A stretch of 64,000 bases of DNA from an uncultured Eggerthellaceae bacterium (GCA_958452575.1 CAUDUM010000001.1:434001-498000), one strand, 5' to 3'. Shown: positions 51,091-59,399, counted from the first letter of the stretch. Numbers and translations: made by a program. The notes: generated by a model not told the origin, from the sequence alone.

Positions 51091-52422
51091 ATGAGCTATG
51101 TCAGCCGCATCATCGACCAGGTCAAGGAGAAGAACGCCGAGCAGCCGGAGTTCATCCAGGCCGTCACCGAGGTGCTCACCTCTCTTGAGCCGGTCATCGA
51201 TGCACATCCCGAATACGAGGCCGCCGGCCTGCTCGAGCGCATCGTCGAGCCCGAGCGCGTGGTCATGTTCCGCGTCCCCTGGGTCGACGACCAGGGCAAG
51301 GTCCAGGTCAACCGCGGCTACCGCGTCGAGTTCAACAGCGCCCTGGGCCCCTACAAGGGCGGCCTGCGCCTGCATCCGTCCGTCAACCTGGGCATCATCA
51401 AGTTCCTGGGCTTCGAGCAGATCTTCAAGAACAGCCTGACCACGCTGCCGATGGGCGGAGGCAAGGGCGGTAGCGACTTCGACCCCAAGGGCAAGTCCGA
51501 CATGGAGGTCATGCGCTTCTGCCAGAGCTTCATGACCGAGCTGTGCCGCCACATCGGCCCCAACACCGACGTCCCCGCCGGCGACATCGGAACGGGCGGC
51601 CGCGAGATCGGCTTCATGTTCGGCCAGTACAAGCGCATCCGCAACGAGTTCACCGGCGTGCTGACCGGCAAGGGACTCACCTACGGCGGCTCGCTGGCGC
51701 GCACCGAGGCCACCGGCTACGGCCTGGTGTACCTGGTGCAGGAGCACCTGGAGTGCAACGGCGACAGCTTCGAGGGCAAGACCGTGACCGTCTCCGGCTC
51801 GGGCAACGTGGCGATCTACGCCACCCAGAAGGCCCAGCAACTCGGCGCCAAGGTGGTCACGCTGTCTGACTCCACCGGCTGGATCCACGATCCCGCCGGC
51901 ATCGACGTAGCCCTGCTCAAGCAGATCAAAGAGGTCGAGCGCGGCCGCATCAGCGAGTACGCCAAGCGCCGCGAGGGCGTCGAGTACCATGACGGCCGCG
52001 GCGTGTGGAGCGTCCCCTGCGACATCGCTCTGCCCTGCGCCACGCAGAACGAGCTGTTCCTGGAGGACGCTCAGGCGCTGGCCAAGAACGGCTGCAAGAT
52101 CGTCGCCGAGGGCGCCAACATGCCCACGACGATGGACGCGACCGAGTTCCTGCTTGAGAACGGCGTGACCTTCTTCCCCGGCAAGGCCGCCAACGCCGGC
52201 GGCGTGGCCACCTCCGGCCTGGAGATGTCCCAGAACTCCGAGCGCCTGTCCTGGACGTTCGAGGAGGTCGACGCCAAGCTGCAGGGCATCATGAAGAGCA
52301 TCTACCATGCCGCCGACGACGCCGCCAAGGAGTACGGCCACGAGGGCAACTTCGTCATGGGCGCCAACATCGCCGGCTTCGTCAAGCTCGCCGATGCCAT
52401 GATGGCCCAGGGCATCGTGTAG
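51091..52422 (+). CDS. gdhA: NADP-specific glutamate dehydrogenase
   Basis: Interconverts 2-oxoglutarate plus ammonia and glutamate. The 443-aa protein has the hexameric GDH signature LPMGGGKGGSDFDPKGKS with the catalytic Lys, PAGDIGTGGREIGFMFGQYK and the coenzyme domain VTVSGSGNVAIYATQKA. Its length and sequence style match the NADP type of ammonia-assimilating bacterial enzymes. The ribosome binding site is a near-perfect AAAGGAGGT and the gene has its own -10 box and terminator. Its codon use is strongly biased towards GC-ending codons, suggesting high expression. Confidence 0.97.
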   Translation: MSYVSRIIDQVKEKNAEQPEFIQAVTEVLTSLEPVIDAHPEYEAAGLLERIVEPERVVMFRVPWVDDQGKVQVNRGYRVEFNSALGPYKGGLRLHPSVNLGIIKFLGFEQIFKNSLTTLPMGGGKGGSDFDPKGKSDMEVMRFCQSFMTELCRHIGPNTDVPAGDIGTGGREIGFMFGQYKRIRNEFTGVLTGKGLTYGGSLARTEATGYGLVYLVQEHLECNGDSFEGKTVTVSGSGNVAIYATQKAQQLGAKVVTLSDSTGWIHDPAGIDVALLKQIKEVERGRISEYAKRREGVEYHDGRGVWSVPCDIALPCATQNELFLEDAQALAKNGCKIVAEGANMPTTMDATEFLLENGVTFFPGKAANAGGVATSGLEMSQNSERLSWTFEEVDAKLQGIMKSIYHAADDAAKEYGHEGNFVMGANIAGFVKLADAMMAQGIV

Positions 52423-52472
52423 GATCGCCTTTCGGACAACCCGCGCTACGGCAATCGCCTGCGCATGAACGC

Positions 52473-52505
52473 AAAAAGCGCCTCGCATCGTGCGGGGCGC
52501 TTTTT
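52473..52505. terminator. Terminator of gdhA (bidirectional)
   Basis: A 15-bp stem, AAAAAGCGCCTCGCA (52473-52487) with TGCGGGGCGCTTTTT (52491-52505), closes a 3-nt loop. It has A-runs on one side and T-runs on the other, so it can act on both strands: it ends gdhA and the convergent unknown gene. Confidence 0.93.
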
Positions 52506-52573
52506 CGTATGATATGCCGCTTAGCGGACAGGGTTATTCGCAGGACGGTATTACACGCGATTCCGGAGATCGC

Positions 52574-53248
52574 CTACGAGGCGGATACCTCCTTAGCCGA
52601 AACGACGTTGCTGGGCGAGACGAGCACGACGCCGGCGTCGCCGACCGTGGGCGCATCGACGTAGAACGTCCCGTCCTCGGTCTTCCCCATCGCGACCAGG
52701 CCCTCGTCGTCGGTGCAGATGACGATGTCGATGCCGACCAAGCGCGAGACCTTCCATTTGTCCGGGGTGATGACGACGGTGAAATCGACCTCGGCGCGCT
52801 CGAACGCCTGCAGGCACCTCGACACGTCAAGCTGCGTCGCAGGCTCCGCCGCGCTGACGACGCCGATGCGCTTGCCCCCGCGCTTGACGATGACGCCCTC
52901 CTGATATTTCAACGGGTTGAGCACGTCGAGGAACAGGACCTCGGCCCCCTTGTCGGCGTAATCCTGTTGCAGCGACACTATATCCACCGCCTCATCCTCG
53001 TCTTCCGGCGACGAGCTGAGACGATCGGCCCCCGTCTTGACCGCAGATGGCTCTTCGGACGGGTCCACTGTGCCGGGATAGACGATGGCGGTGTAGCCTT
53101 CCATCTCGCCGACCGTGTCATCGATAGTCGATGCCGCGATGTTCCAGGAATGGCCGGCCAGGATATACCAGCCCAAGCCGATCAAACTCAAAACGATCAG
53201 CAGCATAAACACCGCAAGGGCGATCTTTTCTCGGAAAGACTTCTCCAT
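52574..53248 (-). CDS. Membrane-anchored protein of unknown function
   Basis: Protein of 224 aa with an N-terminal membrane helix (IALAVFMLLIVLSLIGLGWY) and an extracytoplasmic domain of about 190 residues. The domain contains alternating strands such as YTAIVYPG, AEVLFLDV, KRIGVVSAA, VDFTVVITPD and VGIDIVICTDD, weakly like a metallophosphoesterase or 5'-nucleotidase fold, but no metal-binding motif is visible. A TATAAT box ends only 9 bp before the ATG, so the mRNA would be nearly leaderless; no Shine-Dalgarno is present. I do not assign a function. Confidence 0.7.
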   Translation of the reverse strand: MEKSFREKIALAVFMLLIVLSLIGLGWYILAGHSWNIAASTIDDTVGEMEGYTAIVYPGTVDPSEEPSAVKTGADRLSSSPEDEDEAVDIVSLQQDYADKGAEVLFLDVLNPLKYQEGVIVKRGGKRIGVVSAAEPATQLDVSRCLQAFERAEVDFTVVITPDKWKVSRLVGIDIVICTDDEGLVAMGKTEDGTFYVDAPTVGDAGVVLVSPSNVVSAKEVSAS

Positions 53249-53257
53249 AGTGGGACT

Positions 53258-53263
53258 ATTATA
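53258..53263 (-). promoter_or_regulatory. -10 box placed for a leaderless transcript
   Basis: TATAAT on the reverse strand (53263-53258) ends 9 nt before the ATG of the membrane-anchored unknown gene. Transcription starting about 7 nt downstream would leave 2-4 untranslated bases. The -35 region is weak (CTTTCC at 17 bp). Confidence 0.55.
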
Positions 53264-53379
53264 GCCGGGTCTGCCTTACGGAAAGGTTTCGACAGCATGT
53301 CGGTTCGATATCCGCGACGTAAGGCCGCCGAGCGTCATGGTGTGCGCACTCGAACAAGCGCGCACCTCCCCCGACGCGC

Positions 53380-53913
53380 CTACACCAGCTTCTCGAAGGC
53401 GACGCGCTCGGGAGTGAGCCCCTCGGCATGCTTGATGCGGATGATGCCGCACTCGGTGAAACCGCACGAGGCGATGAGGCGCAGCATCGGGACATTGCCG
53501 GGATGCGTGTCGACGCGCACGCTGCGCGCGCCGCCCGAACGCGCGATCCGCTCGGCGTTCATCAGCATGAAGCGCGCCGCGCCCTTGCCGGTGCTGTCGG
53601 CCGCGACCGCCACGCGGTGGACGACCGCGTAGGCGGGGTCGGACGAGGACCCCTCGGTGAGCCAAGCGCCCTCGATCTCGTCGTAGTCCGGCTCGCCGGA
53701 AAACGAGATCATGCACGTCGCCGCCAGATGGCCGGACGTGTCCTCGACGACATAGGAGACACCGTCGTCCACGTCTCCGACGACGATCTCGCGGGCAGGA
53801 TAGCCCTCGCCCTGCCACTGGTCGATGCCGAGCGCCGCAAGCGACGCCTTGCCGTCCAGAAGGATCTCCATCACGCGACCGATCTCAGCAACCTTGGTTT
53901 TGCGAAGCTCCAC
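53380..53913 (-). CDS. GNAT-family N-acetyltransferase
   Basis: Acetyltransferase-fold protein of 177 aa. The acetyl-CoA-binding core lies around VVHRVAVAADSTGKGAARFM, with RVDTHPGNVPMLRLIASCGF after it. It resembles the C-terminal domain of the fused protein at 54843-56435 (shared GAWLxEGSS, HPxN and final R.AFE.. stretches). The GTG start lies 29 bp inside the preceding DMT exporter gene, with AAGAGG 5 nt upstream, so the pair is translationally coupled. The acetyl acceptor is unknown; coupling to an exporter suggests a small amine or amino acid. Confidence 0.87.
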   Translation of the reverse strand: MELRKTKVAEIGRVMEILLDGKASLAALGIDQWQGEGYPAREIVVGDVDDGVSYVVEDTSGHLAATCMISFSGEPDYDEIEGAWLTEGSSSDPAYAVVHRVAVAADSTGKGAARFMLMNAERIARSGGARSVRVDTHPGNVPMLRLIASCGFTECGIIRIKHAEGLTPERVAFEKLV

Positions 53914-54838
53914 TCCCGCCTCTTTCCTTATCCTTCGGTTTAACCGTAACCAACACGACCATGCCGATGATGAGCGCCATGCCGACGATGTCGGCCCACG
54001 TCACCGGCGTTTGCAGCCACACGGCCGAAAACACCGTCGCAGCCACCGGCTCGATGCAACCCACAAGTCCCGCGAGCATGGCGCCCGCCTCCTTGACGCC
54101 CTGTAGGTAGAACAGGTACGCCAAAAACGTGCCAAGCAGCACCATCGCCGCAAGTGCCGCCACCATCCCCGGCGAGAACTCGACCGGCACGCTCCAAGGC
54201 TGTTCGATGAGGCAGATGATGACGCCGGCGACGAGCATGCCCAGCCCTGTGACGATGAAGCTCCCCCACTTCGCGAGAAGCTTCTCCGGCAGAAGCGTGT
54301 AGCCGACGAACCCGCATGCGAGGAGAAATCCCCAGACGAGCGCCTCGGACGGGATCGCGAGCCCCTCGAAGCTGCCCTTCGTCGCGATGAAGAACGTGCC
54401 CGCCACGGCCAACAGCACGCCCACGATCTCGCGGATGCGGGGCAGCCGGCGCGCCATCACGCAGACCAGGATGTTGAGCAGAACCAGTCCGAGCCGCTCC
54501 ATCACCGTACCCGTGCCGGCGTTGGTGAGCGAGATCGCCGTCAGGTAGCTGTACTGCGTGAGCAGGATGCCGAACGCTGCGAACAACGCGATCCCGACAA
54601 GCGTCTTGGGGTCGCGCACCGCCGCGATCAGCCGATCGCGTTCGCGCGCCGCCGCCACGGCCAGAAACAGCAACGCCGCAAACGGCAGCCTGATGCAGAT
54701 GATCCATCCGGGATCCAAGCCGTAGGTCGTGGTGAGCAGCTGCGCGCACGTGCCCGAAAAACCCCAGAAGGTCCCACCGAGGGCGGCGAACAGGATGCCG
54801 CGCGCGACACGGGCGCGCAGCAAGGCGGCGTTGTCCAT
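53885..54838 (-). CDS. EamA-family (DMT superfamily) transporter
   Basis: Membrane protein of 317 aa with ten predicted helices in two EamA repeats. The first repeat opens LFAALGGTFWGFSGTCAQLL; the second includes LVWGFLLACGFVGYTLLPEK and FLAYLFYLQGVKEAGAMLAG, LVGCIEPVAATVFSAVW. DMT exporters typically move amino acids, nucleosides or other small metabolites outward. GGGAGG lies 8 nt before the ATG. It starts 4 nt after the fused EamA-GNAT gene and is clearly a paralogue of that gene's first half; its own end overlaps a separate GNAT gene. Confidence 0.9.
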   Translation of the reverse strand: MDNAALLRARVARGILFAALGGTFWGFSGTCAQLLTTTYGLDPGWIICIRLPFAALLFLAVAAARERDRLIAAVRDPKTLVGIALFAAFGILLTQYSYLTAISLTNAGTGTVMERLGLVLLNILVCVMARRLPRIREIVGVLLAVAGTFFIATKGSFEGLAIPSEALVWGFLLACGFVGYTLLPEKLLAKWGSFIVTGLGMLVAGVIICLIEQPWSVPVEFSPGMVAALAAMVLLGTFLAYLFYLQGVKEAGAMLAGLVGCIEPVAATVFSAVWLQTPVTWADIVGMALIIGMVVLVTVKPKDKERGGSGASQNQGC

Positions 54839-54842
54839 CGCG

Positions 54843-56435
54843 CTACACCTCCCTCTCGAATGCAGCGCGGCGCTTCACGCGTCCAAGCGTGTCGCGGATC
54901 TCGACGGTGCCGCAGCGCGAGAACTCCTGCTTTTCAAGCAAGCCGCGCATAGCCTCGTTTTGCGGATGGATATCGCAACGCAGCGTCGCGCAACCCGCCG
55001 AACGCGAGATCGCAAGCGCCCTGTCCAGCATGAACATTCCCACGCCGCGGCGGCGGACGTCGTGCTCAACGCAGGCCCACCGCAGGACGGCGTAGGAAGA
55101 CCCCTCCTTCAGCCACGCGCCGTCAATGCCGCGCTGGTAGTTCTTGTCAACGCCGATCGTGACCGCGAACGCGGCGATAAGACGCCCGTCCGCGTCTTCT
55201 ACGACATGCATGAGACCCTCGGAGATGCTGCGCATCAAGCGGCGGGAAGAGGGATACTTCTTCCCCTCGTCGACCAGCTGGAGCGCAACAAGACCCTCGC
55301 GCGTGCGATGCAGCAGATCCGAGATGGCGGCAAAATCCTCGCGTGTCGCCGGACGGCTGGAATAGTAGCCGAGCACCGAGGCGCGACCGCGGAAGATGGG
55401 ATCATCCTGAGGAAGCTCGTCGCCCCTCTCGTCCCGGCCCGCTCGATCGGGTTCTCCAACAGAGGAAGCCTCCATCTCCTCCGCTTGCTGCAACTCGCGG
55501 TCGCTGGATCCCGCATCCGCTGGAGATCCGGTCACCAAGAAGATCATGATGAGGATGAGCACGCAGCCAACGCCATCCCAAAGCGACACCGGCGTGCCCA
55601 GCCACACCGCGCTGATCGCCATGGCGGACACCGGCTCGATGCAGCACAGAAGGCTCGCACGCACAGGACCCGCATCCTTGACGCCCTGCAGATACAGCAA
55701 GTACGCCAGAAACGTTCCGATGACGACGAGCGACGCCAGCGCTGCGATCGCACCGGGCTCGAGCACGATGTCGTACGTCCACGGGCGCACGACAGCTGCG
55801 GCGACGAAGCCCCCGAACAGCATCGCAAGCCCGGTGACCGAAAGCGATCCCCACTTCTTGAGCACCTGCTCGGGCAGCAGCGTGTAGCACGCAAGCCCGA
55901 TCGCGCACATCACACCCCAGAACAGCCCTTCAGGAGAGATCGACAAAGCGGTGGGATCACCTTGCGTCGCGATGACGAACACGCCCGCGAGGGCGAACAG
56001 GAGCCCGGCGACCTCACGCACCTTGGGTCCGCGGCGGAAGCGAACGCATGTGATGACCATGATGATGACCAAGCCGATCTGCTGGATGACCGTCGCCGTG
56101 CCGGCATTGGTGTTGGCGATGGCAAGCAGATAGCTCATCTGGGTGAACACGACGCCGAACACGGCGAACAGCGCGATCTGCACAAGGGATCGCACGTCGC
56201 GCAAGCAGGCGCGCAGCGTGCGGCCGTCCATGAAGATCGCCAGCAGCATGAAAACGACGGCGGCGATGGCGAGGCGCACGCAGGTGACCCACAGGGAGGG
56301 AATGCCGAAGTTGTTGAGCAGAAGCTGGGCGCACGTACCCGAAAAGCCCCATGCGGCACCGCCCAGAAGCGCGCATACCGCGCCGCGCATCACATGGCCG
56401 CCGCCCTGGGCAGCAGCCGTTGCCGCCTGCGCCAT
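54843..56435 (-). CDS. Fused EamA transporter and GNAT acetyltransferase
   Basis: Protein of 530 aa. Residues about 15-305 form a complete ten-helix EamA transporter (VCALLGGAAWGFSGTCAQLL; YLLYLQGVKDAGPVRASLLC). A charged linker (306-356) leads to a GNAT domain (357-530) with WACVEHDVRRRGVGMFMLDR and CDIHPQNEAMRGLLEKQEFS. The same pair follows downstream as two separate overlapping genes, so this looks like a tandem duplication with fusion or fission. AAAGGGGGG lies 3 nt before the chosen ATG; a longer frame is unsupported. An exporter joined to a modifying enzyme suggests acetylation coupled to efflux or detoxification; the substrate is unknown. Confidence 0.88.
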   Translation of the reverse strand: MAQAATAAAQGGGHVMRGAVCALLGGAAWGFSGTCAQLLLNNFGIPSLWVTCVRLAIAAVVFMLLAIFMDGRTLRACLRDVRSLVQIALFAVFGVVFTQMSYLLAIANTNAGTATVIQQIGLVIIMVITCVRFRRGPKVREVAGLLFALAGVFVIATQGDPTALSISPEGLFWGVMCAIGLACYTLLPEQVLKKWGSLSVTGLAMLFGGFVAAAVVRPWTYDIVLEPGAIAALASLVVIGTFLAYLLYLQGVKDAGPVRASLLCCIEPVSAMAISAVWLGTPVSLWDGVGCVLILIMIFLVTGSPADAGSSDRELQQAEEMEASSVGEPDRAGRDERGDELPQDDPIFRGRASVLGYYSSRPATREDFAAISDLLHRTREGLVALQLVDEGKKYPSSRRLMRSISEGLMHVVEDADGRLIAAFAVTIGVDKNYQRGIDGAWLKEGSSYAVLRWACVEHDVRRRGVGMFMLDRALAISRSAGCATLRCDIHPQNEAMRGLLEKQEFSRCGTVEIRDTLGRVKRRAAFEREV

Positions 56436-56545
56436 CAGCCCCCCTTTCTCCCTGCCTTGGTGATTTTGCCAGCGAGAAATTGTCCCATGAGAAGCCCCTG
56501 GGCGCCACACCCTATTGTGATGATTTAAGCAGGTTCACACCATTC

Positions 56546-57124
56546 TCACGCCAGGAAATCGACGACTCCGGAATGGGTGTGGTAGACGGCTCCGGCGATG
56601 CGGAGGCCATCCTCTTGGCACAGGCTTTCCAGCTGCGGGCAGGATGCGAGCGCCGCCATGCCGGCGCGCACATTAAGCTCGCTTGCACGATAGGGATCGC
56701 GCTCGTTTCCGATGGCACGGGCGATCGGAGAAGTAAGCGGCTCCATGACGCCGTCGGCATGCGCATCCGTATGTTCGGACGCCTCGATCGTGGCCTGGAT
56801 CGCACCGCATCCGGTATGCCCCACGACAAGCACGAGCTTGACGCCGAGATGCTCGCAAGCGTACACGACGCTGGCAAGCTCGACGGGACCCACGACGTTG
56901 CCTGCCGTGCGCACGACGAACAGATCGCCCAACCCCATCATGAACATGTGCTCGGGGACGGTGCGCGAGTCTGCACAGGATACGACCACGGCAAAGGGGT
57001 TCTGTCCGTACGCGTAAAGCTCCTCGATGCGTTCGCTCGACAGGTCCCGCTCATGCGCGCGAACGGTCACGAAATCGTGGTTGCCTCTCTTCAAGCGCTC
57101 AAGCGCTTCATCAGCCGACAACAT
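56546..57124 (-). CDS. Beta-class carbonic anhydrase
   Basis: Zinc enzyme of 192 aa that interconverts CO2 and bicarbonate. The zinc ligands and catalytic dyad are visible: Cys50, Asp52 and Arg54 in VVSCADSRTVPE, and His103 and Cys106 in VVGHTGCGAI. AAGGAGG lies 5 nt before the chosen ATG, the second of two close in-frame starts. Bicarbonate supply for carboxylases is the likely role. It lies between the transporter-GNAT cluster and a large palindrome. Confidence 0.93.
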   Translation of the reverse strand: MLSADEALERLKRGNHDFVTVRAHERDLSSERIEELYAYGQNPFAVVVSCADSRTVPEHMFMMGLGDLFVVRTAGNVVGPVELASVVYACEHLGVKLVLVVGHTGCGAIQATIEASEHTDAHADGVMEPLTSPIARAIGNERDPYRASELNVRAGMAALASCPQLESLCQEDGLRIAGAVYHTHSGVVDFLA

Positions 57125-57194
57125 GGAAACCTCCTTCATTAGCGACGCACAGACGCAGCGCGCATTGCGGGCACCGGGCGTCGGACGAAACAAA

Positions 57195-57260
57195 CTTCTG
57201 AGGACTTCTTCCTATATCCGGCCGTAAAAAAGGCTAGTTTCGGGAAGAAGTCCTCAGAAG
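57195..57260. repeat. Perfect 18-bp palindrome with T/A-rich core
   Basis: CTTCTGAGGACTTCTTCC (57195-57212) pairs perfectly with its complement at 57243-57260. The 30-base loop contains GGCCGTAAAAAAGGC, which can form a small GCC/GGC helix. It lies between a GNAT gene and the carbonic anhydrase gene, both reverse strand. The form is that of a REP- or MITE-like repeat; it may also act as a terminator for the GNAT gene (A-tract on one strand, T-tract on the other). Confidence 0.8.
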
Positions 57261-57278
57261 CTGACGAAAAGCGTCCGC

Positions 57279-57821
57279 TTACGCGGGATGATGAAAGATG
57301 ATCATATCCTCGTAGACGCCCTCGCCGTTGAGGAAGCCGCCGGGGATGACGCCGATGCGGGCGAACCCCATGCTCTCGTACAAGCGGATCGCCGAAAGAT
57401 TGCTGGCCACCACGGCATTGAACTGAAGCCCGCGGAAACCGCACGGCTTCAGGTTGTCGAGGGAGTCCTGGACGAGGGCTCGCCCGACCCCTCGACCACG
57501 GCAGGACGAATCGACCGCGTAGCTGGTGTTGGCCGTATGCGCACAGCGGCCGACGTTGTTGGGATGCAGGATGTAGAGGCCGACGACCTTGCCAGCCGCA
57601 GACGAACCGTCCCCATCGCAGTCCGAGCCAAAAGCATCCTCGCAATCGACCGCCACCGCCGTGCGCGTCTGGGAGGCGAAGAACGCCTCGGCCTCTTCGT
57701 CGTCGGCCAACTCTTCGAACTGGGGAAACGCGTTTCCAGCGCGCACGACCTCGTTCCATATGGCACGCATGCGCGGAACATCCTCAGAACGATAAGCGCG
57801 AATACGCACGCCTACCACCAC
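57279..57821 (-). CDS. GNAT-family N-acetyltransferase
   Basis: Acetyltransferase of 180 aa with the phosphinothricin-acetyltransferase-like opening IRAYRSEDVPRMRAIWNEVV, the acetyl-CoA loop SSCRGRGVGRALVQDSL and NLSAIRLYESMGFARIG. Such enzymes N-acetylate small amines or amino-acid-like toxins. Three in-frame GTG codons (57821, 57818, 57809) are possible starts; all lie at the ftsY stop, so translation is coupled to ftsY. The first is listed. A 20-residue acidic, Gly/Ser-rich insertion (about 64-75) sits before the beta4 strand. Confidence 0.86.
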   Translation of the reverse strand: MVVGVRIRAYRSEDVPRMRAIWNEVVRAGNAFPQFEELADDEEAEAFFASQTRTAVAVDCEDAFGSDCDGDGSSAAGKVVGLYILHPNNVGRCAHTANTSYAVDSSCRGRGVGRALVQDSLDNLKPCGFRGLQFNAVVASNLSAIRLYESMGFARIGVIPGGFLNGEGVYEDMIIFHHPA

Positions 57822-59185
57822 TTCTCCCAGAAATGCTTCTTGCGCTTGGGCTCCGGCTCTGGCTCGGGCTCGACCGCTTCCGAGCCGTCGACGGATGCCA
57901 TCATGGCAAGCTCCGCCAGCTCCTCATCGGTGAACTCGGAGTCGTCCGCCTCGAAGTCTTCCGAGCGCGCATCCTCCAAGGAGGCCGGCTCCGCGTCCTC
58001 GCCGTCGGAGACCCCCTCCGCATCCATCGCGTCGGAAACCTCGTCGATGCGCCGCTCGAGATCGCGCTCGGCATCGTCTGAAAGCGCTTCGTCGTCGACC
58101 AACGCAACCGCAACGTCAGAGACATCCTCGTCCGTCGTTTCGACCGGCTCCGGCTGGTCGTCCGCATCGCCCTCCTGGGGGATATCCTCCGCATCGGCAG
58201 ATGCCGCATCGTCCTCCAGCGAGGCGATCTTAGTCGACGCGCCGCCGTGATCGGAGGCGCCTTCCTCGTAGCGATCGTCGAAATCGCCGATGAGCGCCGC
58301 TGCGAAATCCGTCGGATCGAAATCGCGCAGATCGTCGATGCTCTCGCCCACGCCGATCTTGATGATCGGCAGCTCCAGCTCGTGCGAGACGGCAAGTGCG
58401 ATGCCGCCCTTGGCCGTGCCGTCGAGCTTGGTGATGATGAGCGCATCGAGATCCAGCGCGCGGTTGAACTCGCGCGCTTGCTGAAGGCCGTTCTGCCCGG
58501 TGGTGGCATCGATGACGAGCACCGTGTGGACGGGCAGGCTCGAGCGCTTGCGCGTGACGTTGACGACCTTCTCCAGCTCGCGCATCAAGTCAGACGACGT
58601 GTGCAGGCGTCCGGCAGTATCGATGAGCACCAGATCGGCGCCGACCGCCTCGGCGCGTTCGATCGTGTCGTAGCACACGCTCGCAGGATCGGCCCCGCGC
58701 TCGCGCGTGACCATCTCCACGTCGGCGCGGCGCGCCCAAACCTCCAGCTGCTCGATGGCGGCAGCGCGGAACGTGTCTGCCGAACCAAGGATCACCGTGC
58801 GACCCGCGTCGGTGGCCTCCTTGGCGATCTTGCCCACCGTGGTGGTTTTGCCGGTGCCGTTGATGCCGACGAACAGGACGAGCGATTTCTCACCACCGAG
58901 GATGTCCTCGCCGCCCGGGGTGAACGTCTCGGCGATATGCTCGCGCAGCAGATCGAGCACCGCATAGGCATCGGGAAGCGCCTGGCGCCGTGCGGTATCG
59001 CGCAAACGCTCGACGATGTCGGAAGCCGCCATGCCGCCGACATCCGCCAAGATGAGCGTCTCCTCAAGGGTATCCCAAAACTCCTCGTCGAGAGCGGGAC
59101 CGCGATCGAGCAGAACGTTCATCTGCTCCTTGAACCGATCGCGCGATCGCGCCAATCCCTCGCTGATTCTATCGAAAAAGCCCAT
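57812..59185 (-). CDS. ftsY: Signal recognition particle receptor FtsY with C-terminal acidic domain
   Basis: SRP GTPase of 457 aa that docks ribosome-SRP complexes at the membrane. The NG domain starts almost at residue 1 (MGFFDRISEGLARSRDRFKE) and ends near 303; G1 is GINGTGKTTT (107-116), DTAGR at 189-193 and TKLDGTAKGG at 252-261. Unlike E. coli FtsY, there is no acidic N-terminal domain; a 135-residue stretch very rich in Asp, Glu, Ala and Ser lies after the NG domain, and the protein ends KRKKHFWEKWW, a basic-aromatic patch suited to membrane contact. GGAAGGGGAG precedes the ATG. rnc-smc-ftsY order is common. Confidence 0.95.
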   Translation of the reverse strand: MGFFDRISEGLARSRDRFKEQMNVLLDRGPALDEEFWDTLEETLILADVGGMAASDIVERLRDTARRQALPDAYAVLDLLREHIAETFTPGGEDILGGEKSLVLFVGINGTGKTTTVGKIAKEATDAGRTVILGSADTFRAAAIEQLEVWARRADVEMVTRERGADPASVCYDTIERAEAVGADLVLIDTAGRLHTSSDLMRELEKVVNVTRKRSSLPVHTVLVIDATTGQNGLQQAREFNRALDLDALIITKLDGTAKGGIALAVSHELELPIIKIGVGESIDDLRDFDPTDFAAALIGDFDDRYEEGASDHGGASTKIASLEDDAASADAEDIPQEGDADDQPEPVETTDEDVSDVAVALVDDEALSDDAERDLERRIDEVSDAMDAEGVSDGEDAEPASLEDARSEDFEADDSEFTDEELAELAMMASVDGSEAVEPEPEPEPKRKKHFWEKWW

Positions 59186-59260
59186 GGGGACTCCCCTTCC
59201 TTCTTCCTACAAGCGGCAGAGCATGCGCTCCTCCGCACTGGCTTTGCCCGACCCTCGACA

Positions 59261-59384
59261 GGGCTGCCCCGGAGGGACGGAGCTCGCGCGCAGTTTCCGC
59301 AGCCCCTTAAACGCGTTCGCAGAACGCGTTTTGCAAAGGGCGAGGACTTGTTTGAGCACGTGCCCCGTCCCTCCGGGGCGGCCC
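59261..59384 (-). repeat. Structured intergenic repeat, family 2 (copy between smc and ftsY)
   Basis: Arms 59261-59280 and 59365-59384 pair at 19 of 20 positions. They enclose an inner AAACGCGTTC/GAACGCGTTT hairpin extended by CCCTT/AAGGG with a bulge. The flanks GCGCGCAGTTTCCGCA and GAGGACTTGTTTGAGCACG are nearly identical to those of the copy between infB and rbfA, while the stems differ. The 214-bp gap between smc and ftsY is mostly this element. Confidence 0.72.
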
Positions 59385-59399
59385 GCCATGCGCCCAAAC

